A stretch of 64,000 nucleotides of DNA from Aminobacter sp. AP02 (GCF_003148805.1 NZ_QGGX01000005.1:248001-312000); one strand, 5' to 3'; counted from the stretch's first letter, positions 25,745-34,950 are shown. Made by a program: numbers and translations. Notes: a model not told the origin generated them from the sequence alone.

Positions 25745-26065
25745 AAGTGGAGGTTTCTGTTGCCAGGTACCTCCGAACCCCGCCTAGAAGTGCGAACCTC
25801 TAGGGCTTAATTTGAAGCTATCGCACTGCATTAAGCAGCGAGACGTGCTTCCGCATAGTTGTCGTTTGCAACTACAAGTTTAGCCCGATAACGGTGGTAC
25901 TATGCCGGGCAAAAGTCCGATCTTTACACCCTCGTCGATCCTATTTCGCCCCCATCAAAAACCGTCGCTCAATCGCACGGCAGCTTTTGGTGGAGGCGCC
26001 GGGTACCGCCCCCGGGTCCGAATGGCTTATTTCATCGGCAGTTTATCGCCATAGTCAGACAAGCT
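25745..26065 (-). ncRNA. ssrA: Circularly permuted two-piece tmRNA (ssrA)
   Basis: Transfer-messenger RNA that rescues stalled ribosomes. Read on the minus strand, the acceptor piece comes first and ends GGCGCCTCCACCA (CCA at 25990-25988). A spacer of 34 nt (25987-25954) follows, then the coding piece starting GGGGGCGAAATAGGATCGAC (from 25953). GGGGGCG and CGCCTCC form a 7-bp acceptor stem with a G3-U wobble, the alanine identity element. The tag frame lies at 25869-25831. The coding piece ends near 25745, after ACCTGGCAACAGAAACCTCC. A TATATC -10 box (26080-26075) sets the start near 26065. Outer ends are estimates; identity is very secure. Confidence 0.95.
25831..25869 (-). other. tmRNA tag-peptide reading frame (ANDNYAEARLAA)
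   Basis: Thirteen codons GCA AAC GAC AAC TAT GCG and so on to GCT GCT TAA encode the tag ANDNYAEARLAA, appended to nascent chains on stalled ribosomes. The -LAA end is the ClpX degron and the AND start is the part recognised by alphaproteobacterial SspB. There is no start codon, as expected for tmRNA resume translation. Confidence 0.95.
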
Positions 26066-26290
26066 GACAGCACTGATATAAGGAGGCCGGACGGAAAAGG
26101 AAAGATGCGAACCGCATCTCGCGCCAGCCATCCGCAACAGATTTATGAGACCACGCGAAGACGCAGGGTTGACTCGCGTCGTGCGCGAACCGAAGCTTCG
26201 GCCGCTGGGGTGCCTGCATTGCGCGTGAACCGGTCAAGGCCGGCAGTCCCCAAGGGAGATGACATCAATTCGTCGACGAGGGGAATTCGC

Positions 26291-26602
26291 ATGACCGACT
26301 ATCTTGCAGACGTGAAGAAGTACGATGCCGGCGCCAAGGAAGAGGTGGTGACAAAGATTGTCAAACACCTGGGCATCGCACTCAGGAACCGCGATTCCTC
26401 CCTGGTCTCTTGCACCGACCCCAAGGAACTCGACCGGGTCAAGGCTGGCTGGATCGCCAAGAAGCTTGGCGTCGAGGACGCAAAGAAGGCGGATGGCGCT
26501 CTGGAAAAGGTCTGCAACGCGATGTCGGCCGACAACACCAAGAACCGCGTCACCTTCTACTATCTGGTCGCCAAGGAACTCGGAAAGCTCGGCGCGCTGT
26601 AA
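26291..26602 (+). CDS. DUF2853 family protein
   Basis: A 103-residue soluble helical protein beginning MTDYLADVKKYDAGAKEEVV and containing DPKELDRVKAGWIAKKLG and NRVTFYYLVAKELGKL, the DUF2853 pattern. Structure of a family member is known as a helical fold but its job is not. The ATG at 26291 has GAGGGGA about 7 bp upstream; the open frame upstream overlaps the ssrA promoter region and is ignored. Followed by a hairpin terminator and thyA. Confidence 0.87.
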   Translation: MTDYLADVKKYDAGAKEEVVTKIVKHLGIALRNRDSSLVSCTDPKELDRVKAGWIAKKLGVEDAKKADGALEKVCNAMSADNTKNRVTFYYLVAKELGKLGAL

Positions 26603-26630
26603 GCTGCGCCACTGCTGTCAATTCTGCCGG

Positions 26631-26651
26631 CGCCGGGCTTCATGCCCGGCG
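26631..26651 (+). terminator. Hairpin after the DUF2853 gene
   Basis: CGCCGGGC (26631-26638) and GCCCGGCG (26644-26651) form a perfect 8-bp stem with a TTCAT loop, followed by TTTGACGTTT. A strong GC stem with a broken T run; probable intrinsic terminator between DUF2853 and thyA. Confidence 0.55.
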
Positions 26652-26745
26652 TTTGACGTTTGGCAGGTGGGGATAATGGCGCTTTCGTTGCCTTGGGCCG
26701 CGCTGGTCCGCTATGATCGGGCGCCCTCCGAATCGAGCCCGACCG

Positions 26746-27540
26746 ATGCGCCAATATCTCGACCTTCTCAGCCATGTCCTCGAAAACGGCACCGACCGTG
26801 GCGACCGCACCGGCACGGGCACGCGCTCGGTGTTCGGCCATCAGATGCGTTTCGATCTGGCGCAAGGCTTTCCTGTCGTCACCACCAAGAAGCTGCATCT
26901 CAAGTCGATCATCCACGAGCTCCTGTGGTTTCTCGCCGGCGACACCAACATCAAGTATCTGAACGACAACGGGGTGACGATCTGGGACGAATGGGCCGAC
27001 GAGAACGGCGACCTCGGTCCAGTATACGGCAAGCAGTGGCGGTCGTGGCCGACGCGCGACGGCGGCGAGATCGACCAGATCGCGATGCTCCTAAATCAGA
27101 TCCGCAAGAACCCAAATTCGCGGCGGCTGATCGTTTCGGCGTGGAACCCCGAGGAAGTGGATGCGATGGCGCTGCCGCCGTGCCACTGCCTGTTCCAGTT
27201 CTACGTTTCGGACGGCAAGCTGTCGTGCCAGCTCTACCAGCGCTCGGCCGACATTTTCCTGGGCGTGCCGTTCAATATCGCGTCCTATGCGCTTTTGACG
27301 ATGATGGTGGCGCAGGTGACGGGGCTCAAGCCCGGCGATTTTGTCCATACGCTGGGCGACGCCCATATCTACCACAATCATTTCGACCAGGCGCGTGAGC
27401 AACTGACGCGCAGCCCAAAGGCACTGCCGACGATGTGGATCAATCCCGACGTGAAAGACCTGTTTGCCTTTCGCTTCGAGGATTTCCGGCTGGAAAACTA
27501 CGTTGCCGACGCGACGATCCGCGCACCGATAGCCGTGTAG
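26746..27540 (+). CDS. thyA: Thymidylate synthase
   Basis: Converts dUMP to dTMP with methylene-tetrahydrofolate as carbon and hydride donor, producing dihydrofolate for recycling by FolA. The 264-residue product is exactly the E. coli ThyA length when started at the ATG at 26746. Motifs: [31 protein letters not shown], catalytic Cys146 in [33 protein letters not shown] and GDAHIYHNH. Complete. In related genomes folA usually follows closely; here about 7.5 kb separates them. Confidence 0.97.
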   Translation: MRQYLDLLSHVLENGTDRGDRTGTGTRSVFGHQMRFDLAQGFPVVTTKKLHLKSIIHELLWFLAGDTNIKYLNDNGVTIWDEWADENGDLGPVYGKQWRSWPTRDGGEIDQIAMLLNQIRKNPNSRRLIVSAWNPEEVDAMALPPCHCLFQFYVSDGKLSCQLYQRSADIFLGVPFNIASYALLTMMVAQVTGLKPGDFVHTLGDAHIYHNHFDQAREQLTRSPKALPTMWINPDVKDLFAFRFEDFRLENYVADATIRAPIAV

Positions 27541-27543
27541 GTG

Positions 27544-28092
27544 TCAGAAGTCGCGTAGCAGTTCCGCCGCGTTGCCCTGGCCGAATTTGCGGCTCATCAA
27601 AACAGCCGCGACGATCGACGCCAGCAGTAGCACCAGCACCCAAAGCGAGATAGCTTGCCGGGATGGCCAGGGCGTCCGGCGGCGGGTCAAGACGCCGGTC
27701 AGCAGCTTAACCAACATCCAGGCCATGGTGAGCCCCGAAAGCAGGCCAAACACAAGCCCACCTACGGTCACGAGCAAGCCTTCGCCCCACAGGAATGCAG
27801 CGAGCTGGTGTGGTTTTGCGCCGATTGCCGTCAGGATGGCAAAACTGCGCCGACGGTCGAGGAAACCCAGCCCCAGCATCAAGCCTGCGGCTGCAACAGC
27901 CATGCCCAGCGCGAAAGCAAGCTCGATCGAAGTGAGGCCGGAAAGGTCGACCGCCGTCAAGCTGGAGCCGATGATATGGGTCGCCGAACCGACATCCTTG
28001 ACCTGTAGCGCCGGGTCGTCGGCCAGCGTGGCCGAGACGGACTGGGCAAGGGCGGCTGGTTCGCCCTTCGCCCGCGTCACATCAGCTTCCAT
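27544..28092 (-). pseudogene. Remnant of an FtsX-like ABC transporter permease (5'-truncated and frameshifted)
   Basis: The minus-strand frame from 28092 reads MEADVTRAKGEPAALAQSVS and then an FtsX-like C-terminal domain: LSGLTSIELAFALGMAVAAA, LDRRRSFAILTAIGAKPHQL, WGEGLLVTVGGLVFGLLSGL, ending ELLRDF. It is only 182 residues, the last third of such permeases. Near 27686-27693 the expected LTGVFDPPPDALAIPASY reads as GVLTRRRTPWPS: the sense continues in another frame for about 60 nt and then returns, implying two compensating indels. The 5' end abuts a truncated periplasmic protein gene. Most likely a non-functional scar. Confidence 0.72.
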
Positions 28093-28634
28093 TGGTCGAC
28101 ATTGTCGGCGACGAGTGGCGCATAAAGCTCGAGTGCGAGCAGTTTGCCGTTCCTGAAATAGAAAAAGCGCAGGTTTTCCAGGCGAATCTGCTTGGATGTC
28201 ACCTGGTTGGGTTCGGAGTTCGAGCTGTAGGCGATGCGAATGACCTTGCCCGCAGGCAATGTGACCGCCTTGACGGCATCGATCTTGACGGCGCGCTCCT
28301 TCTTTTCCAGTTGCGGCAGGTAGTCGGAACGCGCGCTGGCGACGGTGGGGGGCACGCCGGCGTCGGTCAGCGTTACGATGACACCGTCGAGCTTGTCGGC
28401 GAAACGCGCTCCCGCCGGCATGTCGGTGCGCGCCCAGCCCTCGGGGACCTTGAGGGCGTAGCCGTCCTTGGACTTGGAGGCGATGAAGACCTGGGTGTCG
28501 GGAATGTCGCCGGGCGGGTTCTTTTCGGCCTGCACAGGTTGTTCCGCCGCGACAGCATCGGGCACAGTGGCAAGGGCGCAGGCCGCCGTCGCGAATGAGC
28601 CAATAAGGTTCGACAGGCTCACGGTCCGAAACAT
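28077..28634 (-). CDS. Putative periplasmic protein, C-terminally truncated
   Basis: 185 residues. Residues 1-30 are a signal peptide ending VAA before EQPVQAEK. The mature part (DGYALKVPEGWARTDMPAGA, GVIVTLTDAGVPPTVASARS, VKAVTLPAGKVIRIAYSSNS, FFYFRNGKLLALELYAP) resembles single-domain periplasmic proteins found beside ABC transporters; such proteins, as I recall them, end a few residues later than the DQWKLM seen here. The stop falls at the point where the permease remnant begins, so the 3' end was probably replaced by a deletion. AGGGAAAG precedes the ATG at 28634; a further in-frame ATG lies 6 codons upstream. Function unknown. Confidence 0.65.
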   Translation of the reverse strand: MFRTVSLSNLIGSFATAACALATVPDAVAAEQPVQAEKNPPGDIPDTQVFIASKSKDGYALKVPEGWARTDMPAGARFADKLDGVIVTLTDAGVPPTVASARSDYLPQLEKKERAVKIDAVKAVTLPAGKVIRIAYSSNSEPNQVTSKQIRLENLRFFYFRNGKLLALELYAPLVADNVDQWKLM

Positions 28635-28836
28635 GTCGAGCTTTCCCTGCATTCCGACGGCGGCCACCGCCCAGTTCACCATCGCATTGTGACATTACCG
28701 GCGCCTCGCCGGTGCAATACGCTTTCGTAAGGTTGGCGAGGCAGGGTGGGACAATTGACATGACGTCTAGCAGCCGATGCCCTATTGTCCGGAAACGTTC
28801 GTCTTACGCCTCCTGAATGCATGCAAGGGGACTGGA

Positions 28837-31224
28837 ATGGGACAAGTCGCGCCGGGCCGTGGACAAGACACTATCGAAACCAGGGAATTGGAACTGATCC
28901 ACCGCTACTGGCAGGCGGCGAACTATCTCTCGGTCGGCCAGATCTATCTTCTCGACAATCCGTTGCTGCGCGAGCCACTGAAGCCCGAGCACATCAAGCC
29001 CAGACTGCTTGGACATTGGGGCACGACACCAGGCCTCAACTTCATCTATGCCCATCTAAACCGGGTCATCAACGCGCGCGACCTCGACATGATCTACATC
29101 TGCGGCCCCGGCCACGGCGGGCCTGGCATGGTCGCAAACACCTATCTCGAGGGCAGCTACAGCGAAATCTATCCGGAGATCGGCCGCGACATCGACGGGA
29201 TACGCAAGCTGTTTCGCCAGTTCTCCTTTCCCGGCGGAATCCCCAGCCATGCGGCGCCCGAAACGCCCGGGTCGATCCATGAGGGTGGCGAGCTCGGATA
29301 TGCGCTAGTGCACGCCTATGGCGCTGCCTTTGACAATCCCGATCTCGTCGTTGCCTGCGTGATTGGCGATGGCGAAGCCGAAACCGGCACACTGGCGGCT
29401 TCCTGGCATTCCAACAAGTTCCTGAACCCGGTGCATGATGGCGCGGTGCTGCCGATCCTGCACCTCAACGGGTACAAGATCGCCAACCCGACGATCCTGG
29501 CGCGGATGGAGAGGTCGGAACTGGAAAGCCTGATGAGGGGCTATGGCCATGAGCCGCTGTTCGTCGAAGGCGACGATCCCGCCGACATGCACAGGCAGAT
29601 GGCGACAACGCTCGATTTTGCCCTCAAGCGCATAGCTGAGATTCAAGCAAAGGCGCGCAGTGCCGGCAATTCCGATCGGCCGCAATGGCCGATGATCGTG
29701 CTGCGCAGCCCCAAAGGTTGGACCGGACCTAAGGAGGTCGACGGCAAGAAGGTCGAAGGCTTCTGGCGCGCGCATCAGGTGCCCGTCGCCAACACGAAAA
29801 AGGATGCCGGTCACCTGAAACTGCTTGAAGAGTGGATGCTCAGCTACAGGCCCGACAAGCTTTTCGATGAAGGGGGACGGCTGAACGAAGAGCTGCAGGC
29901 ATTGTCGCCAAAAGGCAAACGCCGGATGGGCGCCAATCCCCACGCCAACGGCGGATTGCTCAAGCTCGACCTCGTGCTGCCGGATTTTCGCACACTCGGC
30001 GTCGAGGTCACCGCGCCCGGTGCCGTCACATCCGAAACCACGCGCGCCATGGGGCGCCTGTTCAAGCAACTGATGGCGCTGAACGCCGGCAACCGCAACT
30101 TCAGGCTGATGGGCCCTGATGAAACCGCTTCCAATCGCCTGGATGACGTCTTTGCCGTGACTGACCGCGTCTGGATGGAAGGCATCGAGCCCTATGACGA
30201 ACATCTGGCTCGTGACGGCCGGGTGATGGAGGTGCTGAGCGAAAACCTTTGCCAGGGTTGGCTGGAGGGCTATCTGCTGACCGGCCGGCACGGCTTCTTT
30301 TCATGCTACGAGGCCTTCATCCACATCGTCGATTCGATGTTCAACCAGCATGCCAAATGGCTCAAGGTTTCGCGCGAGCTGCCCTGGCGGCGGCCCGTAG
30401 CGTCGCTGAACTACCTGTTGACCTCGCACGTCTGGCGCCAGGATCACAACGGCTTCAGCCATCAGGATCCGGGCTTTGTCGATCTCGTCGCCAACAAGAA
30501 GGCGGACATCGTCCGCATCTACTTGCCGCCAGATGCGAACACGCTGCTTTGGGTCACCGATCACTGCTTGCGTACCTATGACCGGATCAACGTCATCGTT
30601 GCCGGCAAGCAACCGCAGCCGCAATGGCTGAACATGCCTGATGCGATCGCCCATTGCGAAGCCGGTGCCGGCATTTGGCATTGGGCGGGGACGGAGCGCC
30701 GAGAAGGCGAGCCCGACGTGATCATGGCTTGCGCGGGCGACGTTCCGACACTTGAAACGTTGGCCGCCGTGGACCTGCTTCGGGGTACGCTACCTGACTT
30801 GCGGATTCGTGTCGTCAATGTCGTCGACCTGATGACGCTTCAGCCGGACAGCCAGCATCCCCACGGCCTGACAGATGATGTTTTCGACGCCTTGTTCACG
30901 CGCAACAAGCCGGTGATCTTTGCCTATCACGGCTATCCATACCTCATTCACCGGCTGACTTACCGGCGCAACAACCACGATAATTTCCACGTCCGTGGCT
31001 TCGAGGAGGAGGGTACGACGACCACGCCCTTCGACATGGCGGTGCTCAACGAAATGGACCGCTATCATCTTGCCATCGAGGCGATCGACAGGATCGGCGA
31101 TCTGGGGTCTGCCGGGGCGAAAGCCAAGCGCGGCTTCGAGGACAAGCTGGCAGAGCACTGGCGGTTCGTTCGCGAGCATGGCGAAGACATGCCCGAAGTG
31201 CGCGACTGGGCCTGGCGAAACTAG
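28837..31224 (+). CDS. xfp: Phosphoketolase (xylulose-5-phosphate/fructose-6-phosphate)
   Basis: 795-residue thiamine-diphosphate enzyme that splits xylulose 5-phosphate (and often fructose 6-phosphate) with phosphate to acetyl phosphate plus glyceraldehyde 3-phosphate or erythrose 4-phosphate. Signatures: [78 protein letters not shown], the ThDP motif [20 protein letters not shown], and the C-terminal [26 protein letters not shown] in two parts. The ATG at 28837 has AAGGGG upstream. Its stop is 3 bp before ackA, so the pair makes acetyl phosphate and then ATP plus acetate. Full length. Confidence 0.96.
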   Translation: MGQVAPGRGQDTIETRELELIHRYWQAANYLSVGQIYLLDNPLLREPLKPEHIKPRLLGHWGTTPGLNFIYAHLNRVINARDLDMIYICGPGHGGPGMVANTYLEGSYSEIYPEIGRDIDGIRKLFRQFSFPGGIPSHAAPETPGSIHEGGELGYALVHAYGAAFDNPDLVVACVIGDGEAETGTLAASWHSNKFLNPVHDGAVLPILHLNGYKIANPTILARMERSELESLMRGYGHEPLFVEGDDPADMHRQMATTLDFALKRIAEIQAKARSAGNSDRPQWPMIVLRSPKGWTGPKEVDGKKVEGFWRAHQVPVANTKKDAGHLKLLEEWMLSYRPDKLFDEGGRLNEELQALSPKGKRRMGANPHANGGLLKLDLVLPDFRTLGVEVTAPGAVTSETTRAMGRLFKQLMALNAGNRNFRLMGPDETASNRLDDVFAVTDRVWMEGIEPYDEHLARDGRVMEVLSENLCQGWLEGYLLTGRHGFFSCYEAFIHIVDSMFNQHAKWLKVSRELPWRRPVASLNYLLTSHVWRQDHNGFSHQDPGFVDLVANKKADIVRIYLPPDANTLLWVTDHCLRTYDRINVIVAGKQPQPQWLNMPDAIAHCEAGAGIWHWAGTERREGEPDVIMACAGDVPTLETLAAVDLLRGTLPDLRIRVVNVVDLMTLQPDSQHPHGLTDDVFDALFTRNKPVIFAYHGYPYLIHRLTYRRNNHDNFHVRGFEEEGTTTTPFDMAVLNEMDRYHLAIEAIDRIGDLGSAGAKAKRGFEDKLAEHWRFVREHGEDMPEVRDWAWRN

Positions 31225-31227
31225 GCG

Positions 31228-32406
31228 ATGGTTGTCCTTGCGCTCAACGCCGGCTCGTCGAGCCTCAAGTTCGGTGTGTTCAAGGCTTTGTCGAAAGGCG
31301 ACGTCGAGCCGCTCATACGTGGCGTTTTCGATGGTCTTGCCGATTCTCCGCGCTTGTCAGTGAAGGACGCAACCGGGCACGTTCTTGCCGACAGGCCTCT
31401 CAGCGTGCCCGACAGGTCGACGGGCGTGTTGTTGCGGGAGCTTTTCTCTCTTCTTGATCCGCTGCTCGGCGGCGAGCAGATCGAAGCGGTTGGGCATCGA
31501 ATCGTCCATGGCGGCAGCCGCTTCGTAGCTCCCGTTCACCTGACGAATGAGGTCATCGCGGCGCTGGACGCGTTGACGCCAATTGCTCCCCTGCATCAGC
31601 CCGCGAGCCTGGGGGCGGTCAGGGCGTTGGCCGAGCTGCGGCCGGACCTGTTGCAGATCGGCTGTTTCGACACGGCATTCCACAGCACGCTCGCACCGCC
31701 TGCCAGCCGCTATGCCATTCCGCGCGAATATGAAGAGATGGGATTGCGACGCTACGGCTTTCACGGCCTGTCCTACGAGTTCATTGCCCGCCAACTGTGC
31801 GAAATCGCACCGGCGCCGTCGGCCAGGAAAACCGTTGTTGCGCATCTGGGCAGCGGTTGCAGCCTGTGCGCGATGGTCGACGGCAAAAGTCGCGACACGA
31901 CCATGGGCTTCACCGCTCTGGATGGCCTGGTGATGGCGACACGATCCGGGGCGATCGACCCGGGTATTATCCTCTACCTTCAGCAAGCCTTGGGAATGTC
32001 GGTCAAGGAGGTCGAGCAACTGCTCTACCGCCGTTCGGGATTGATCGGCGTGTCCGGCATTTCGGGAGACACGCGCGTACTGCTTGCCAGTGACGATCCG
32101 CGTGCCGCCGAAGCGCTCGACCTGTTTGTGTTCAGTATCGCACGCAACATCGCGGCGATGGCCAGCACGCTCCAGGGACTTGAACTGCTGGTCTTTACCG
32201 GGGGCGTGGGCGAGCATGCCGGTGAAATCAGAAAAGGGATCTGCGATCGTCTCGGCTGGCTAGGGGTAAGGCTTGATCCGTCAGCCAGTGCCGAAATCAT
32301 CAGCCTGTCTGACAGTAAGGTGGAGGTTCGGGTGATCGCCACCAATGAGGAGATGACGATCGCCCGTCAGACTTGCGAGCTGCTCGGCGAGATGGCGGGC
32401 GGGTAA
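31228..32406 (+). CDS. ackA: Acetate kinase
   Basis: 392-residue ASKHA-fold kinase that makes ATP and acetate from acetyl phosphate and ADP. Motifs: LNAGSSSLKFGVF (N-terminal signature), VGHRIVHGG, the second signature RRYGFHGLSYEFIARQ, HLGSGCSLCAMVDGKSRDTTMGF split by the phosphate loop, and LVFTGGVGEHAGEIR. Directly coupled to xfp (3 bp spacing), forming a bifid-shunt-like operon. Complete and in family length range. Confidence 0.95.
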   Translation: MVVLALNAGSSSLKFGVFKALSKGDVEPLIRGVFDGLADSPRLSVKDATGHVLADRPLSVPDRSTGVLLRELFSLLDPLLGGEQIEAVGHRIVHGGSRFVAPVHLTNEVIAALDALTPIAPLHQPASLGAVRALAELRPDLLQIGCFDTAFHSTLAPPASRYAIPREYEEMGLRRYGFHGLSYEFIARQLCEIAPAPSARKTVVAHLGSGCSLCAMVDGKSRDTTMGFTALDGLVMATRSGAIDPGIILYLQQALGMSVKEVEQLLYRRSGLIGVSGISGDTRVLLASDDPRAAEALDLFVFSIARNIAAMASTLQGLELLVFTGGVGEHAGEIRKGICDRLGWLGVRLDPSASAEIISLSDSKVEVRVIATNEEMTIARQTCELLGEMAGG

Positions 32407-32410
32407 TCGC

Positions 32411-33463
32411 CTAGGCCAGCGACTTTTGATGCCGCAGCAGCATGCCGAACAGGTCGCGCGGCTCGTCCGGGTCGGCGAGCAGGTCAAGCTCCTCATAGCG
32501 CTTGGTGCTGCGAAGCTGGTCGCGGACATAGCGAAGCGCTGAGAAGTCCTCGATCGCGAACCCGACCGAATCGAACAGCGTGATCTGCCGCTCGTCCGTG
32601 CGGCCAACCGTCTGCCCGGTGATCACCTGCCAGAGTTCGGTGACGGGATAGTTGGCGTCGAGCTGCTGGATCTCGCCTTCGATGCGGGTCTGCGGCGGAT
32701 ATTCGACAATGATTTTGGAACGCAAAAGAATGTCGCGGTGCAGTTCAGTCTTGCCGGGGCAGTCGCCGCCGACGGCGTTGATATGGACACCTGTGCCGAC
32801 CATGTTGTCGGTGAGGATCGTCGCATACTGCTTGTCGGCGGTGACGGTGGTGATGATCTGCGATCCTTCCACTGCTTCCTGGCCGGTTGTGCAGATGGTG
32901 ATCTCGAAGCCGAGCCCGTCGAGGTTGCGCGCGCATTTGCGGCTTGCCTCGACGTCGATGTCGTAAAGGCGCAGCTTGTTGACGCCGAGCAGCGCCTTGA
33001 AGGCCAATGCCTGAAATTCGGACTGGGCGCCGTTGCCGATGATCGCCATGGTGTCCGAGGCTTTTGGCGCCAGGTACTTCGCTGCTACCGCTGAAGTGGC
33101 GGCGGTGCGCAAGGCGGTCAGGATGGTCATCTCGGTCAGCAACTTCGGATAGCCCGAACCGACATCGGCGAGTACGCCGAATGCCGTTACGGTCTGACGG
33201 CCGTCACGCGTATTCTTGGGGTGGCCGTTGACATATTTGAAGCCGTACAACTGGCCGTCGCTGGTCGGCATCAGCTCGATGACGCCGTCGTGGCTATGCG
33301 AGGCAAGCCGGGGCGTCTTGTCGAAGAGCTCCCAGCGCTTGAAATCCTCTTCGATGTAGCCGGCGAGGTCGGTGAGGAAACGGTCGACGCCGATATCCAG
33401 AACCAGCTTCATCATGTTGTCGACGCTGACGAAGGGCACGATGTTGAGGTTGGCGATAGGCAT
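32411..33463 (-). CDS. ocd: Ornithine cyclodeaminase
   Basis: 350-residue mu-crystallin-family enzyme that converts L-ornithine to L-proline and ammonia using bound NAD. Motifs: PRLASHSHDGVIELMPTSDG, FKYVNGHPKNT, the Rossmann MAIIGNGAQSEFQALAF, VGGDCPGKTELHRDIL and LFDSVGFAIEDFSALRYVRD. The ATG at 33463 has AAGGAG 6 bp upstream and its A is the last base of the arginase stop codon, so the two genes are translationally coupled. Arginase followed by ornithine cyclodeaminase gives the arginine-to-proline route known from rhizobia and Agrobacterium. ackA is convergent, 4 bp away. Confidence 0.94.
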   Translation of the reverse strand: MPIANLNIVPFVSVDNMMKLVLDIGVDRFLTDLAGYIEEDFKRWELFDKTPRLASHSHDGVIELMPTSDGQLYGFKYVNGHPKNTRDGRQTVTAFGVLADVGSGYPKLLTEMTILTALRTAATSAVAAKYLAPKASDTMAIIGNGAQSEFQALAFKALLGVNKLRLYDIDVEASRKCARNLDGLGFEITICTTGQEAVEGSQIITTVTADKQYATILTDNMVGTGVHINAVGGDCPGKTELHRDILLRSKIIVEYPPQTRIEGEIQQLDANYPVTELWQVITGQTVGRTDERQITLFDSVGFAIEDFSALRYVRDQLRSTKRYEELDLLADPDEPRDLFGMLLRHQKSLA

Positions 33464-34383
33464 CAGAAGCTCCTTGTCGGGCGGTCCATGATACGCCGGC
33501 CCATCAGCGAGGCCGTCAGGTCGACCATCAGGCTGGCCGTGCGTCCGCGTTCGTCGAGGAACGGGTTGAGTTCGACGAGGTCGAGGCTGGAGACAAGGCC
33601 GCTGTCGTGCAGCATCTCCATCGCCAGATGGGCCTCGCGGAACGTGGCGCCGCCCGGCACAGTCGTGCCGACGGCTGGCGCAATGGAGGGATCGAGGAAA
33701 TCGACGTCGAGGCTGACGTGCAGGAGCCCGTTTTCGGCCGCGACGCGCTCGAGAAACGCCCGCAGCAGCGGTGCGATGCCATATTCGTCGATCGTGCGCA
33801 TGTCGTGGACGGTGACGCCTGCCTGCATCAGTGCCAGGCGCTCGGCCGGGTCGACGCTGCGGATGCCGAGCGTGCAGATACGCTTCGGATCGACCTTGGC
33901 AGAAAGGGTCGGGAAATAGCCGTCGAACCCAGGAAGGCCGCTCGCATAGGCAAGCGGCACGCCATGCAGGTTGCCGCTGGCCGTTGTGTCGAGCGTGTGG
34001 AAATCCGGATGGGCGTCGAGCCAAAGCACGAACAATGGCCGGCCGCGTTCGGTGGCACGCCGCGCGACACCAGAGAGCGTGCCGGCGGTGATGCTATGGT
34101 CGCCACCCAGGAAGATGGGCATGCCGTCGGCGCTCGCGGCATAGGCGGCGTCGGCGATGGCAGCCGTCCAGGCTGCGATCTCGGGCAGCGACTTGAGCGC
34201 GCCGTTTTTGTGTTCAGCGACCTCGAAAGGCTGCGGAACGACCGTACCCAGATCGGTGAGGCTATGGCCCAATTCGGTCAGTGCGGCGGCGAGGCCTGCC
34301 GTGCGCAGCGCGCTCGGCCCCATCTCGCAGCCCATGCGGCCGGCTCCATCCTGAACCGGTGCTCCCAAAATCTTGCAGTGCAT
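33463..34383 (-). CDS. rocF: Arginase
   Basis: 306-residue ureohydrolase that splits arginine to ornithine and urea with two Mn ions. Metal-binding motifs: FLGGDHSITAGT, LWLDAHPDFHT and SLDVDFLDPSIAPAVGTTVPGG. N-terminal GAPVQDGAGRMGCEMGPSALR binds substrate. The start MHCKILGAPVQ at 34383 is set by homology; further upstream codons cross the regulatory region. First gene of the arginase-ocd operon, divergent from an Lrp/AsnC regulator that presumably senses arginine or ornithine. Confidence 0.95.
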   Translation of the reverse strand: MHCKILGAPVQDGAGRMGCEMGPSALRTAGLAAALTELGHSLTDLGTVVPQPFEVAEHKNGALKSLPEIAAWTAAIADAAYAASADGMPIFLGGDHSITAGTLSGVARRATERGRPLFVLWLDAHPDFHTLDTTASGNLHGVPLAYASGLPGFDGYFPTLSAKVDPKRICTLGIRSVDPAERLALMQAGVTVHDMRTIDEYGIAPLLRAFLERVAAENGLLHVSLDVDFLDPSIAPAVGTTVPGGATFREAHLAMEMLHDSGLVSSLDLVELNPFLDERGRTASLMVDLTASLMGRRIMDRPTRSF

Positions 34384-34470
34384 TCGTTGCCGTCCATGTG
34401 AAAGGAACGTGCATTGAACAGGCACCGCCTGGCAAAATGAAGCGCTTGAAGTGACAAGTTTGATATGAGA

Positions 34471-34501
34471 TTTGTGCATTATGTAGGCCAGATTGCACAA
34501 A
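34471..34501. promoter_or_regulatory. Inverted repeat, candidate Lrp/AsnC operator
   Basis: TTTGTGCA (34471-34478) and TGCACAAA (34494-34501) are perfect inverted 8-mers with a 15-bp AT-rich spacer, lying 11 bp before the regulator start and about 90 bp before the arginase start. Lrp/AsnC proteins bind such 15-25 bp spaced dyads. Likely the site for autoregulation and arginine-dependent activation of the arginase operon. Inferred from position and symmetry only. Confidence 0.6.
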
Positions 34502-34512
34502 ATGGAACCAAG

Positions 34513-34950
34513 ATGGACGATTTGGACAAACGGCTGGTAACGCTGCTTCGCCATCAGGGACGACGCAGCATTTCAGATCTGGCTGTCGATCTCGGCGTAT
34601 CGCGCGCCACGGTGCGCACGCGCATGGAGCGCCTGGAGAAGTCTGGCGACATAATCGGCTACACCGTCATCCTCCGGGCCGAAGCGGTGGGCCAGGCAGT
34701 TCGCGGTATCATGCTGATCGAGATCGAAGGGCACGTCTCCGACCGGGTAATCAGGGCGTTGGGTGGCTTTTCCGAAGTGTCGCAGATCCACACCACCAAC
34801 GGGCGCTGGGATCTGGTGGTTGAACTGGGAACGTCGACGTTGACGGATTTCGACGCCGTCTTGCGCCGCATCAGGCTCATCCCTGGAATTACCGGGAGCG
34901 AGACCAGTATCTTGCTGGCAACGCCACGCAGCACCAAGGCAAAGCTGTAG
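34513..34950 (+). CDS. Lrp/AsnC family transcriptional regulator (arginase operon)
   Basis: A 145-residue regulator: winged HTH (MDDLDKRLVTLLRHQGRRSI, DLAVDLGVSRATVRTRMERLEKSG) and C-terminal RAM ligand domain (VRGIMLIEIEGHVSDRVI, VSQIHTTNGRWDLVVELG). Starting at 34513 gives the usual family N-terminus; the longer frame upstream passes through the inverted repeat. Divergent from rocF-ocd, as in Agrobacterium and other rhizobia where an Lrp-type protein activates arginine catabolism, so arginine or ornithine response is inferred. Confidence 0.9.
   Translation: MDDLDKRLVTLLRHQGRRSISDLAVDLGVSRATVRTRMERLEKSGDIIGYTVILRAEAVGQAVRGIMLIEIEGHVSDRVIRALGGFSEVSQIHTTNGRWDLVVELGTSTLTDFDAVLRRIRLIPGITGSETSILLATPRSTKAKL

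Noticed and set aside
27544-28761. A single 405-codon minus-strand frame read as one protein
   Set aside because: Its first 220 codons are a shadow of the periplasmic protein gene in another frame; only the last 182 codons have real (FtsX-like) character.
32411-34024. A long 537-codon frame as one fused protein over arginase and ornithine cyclodeaminase
   Set aside because: The first part is an out-of-frame reading of arginase; ornithine cyclodeaminase has its own ATG with AAGGAG at 33463.
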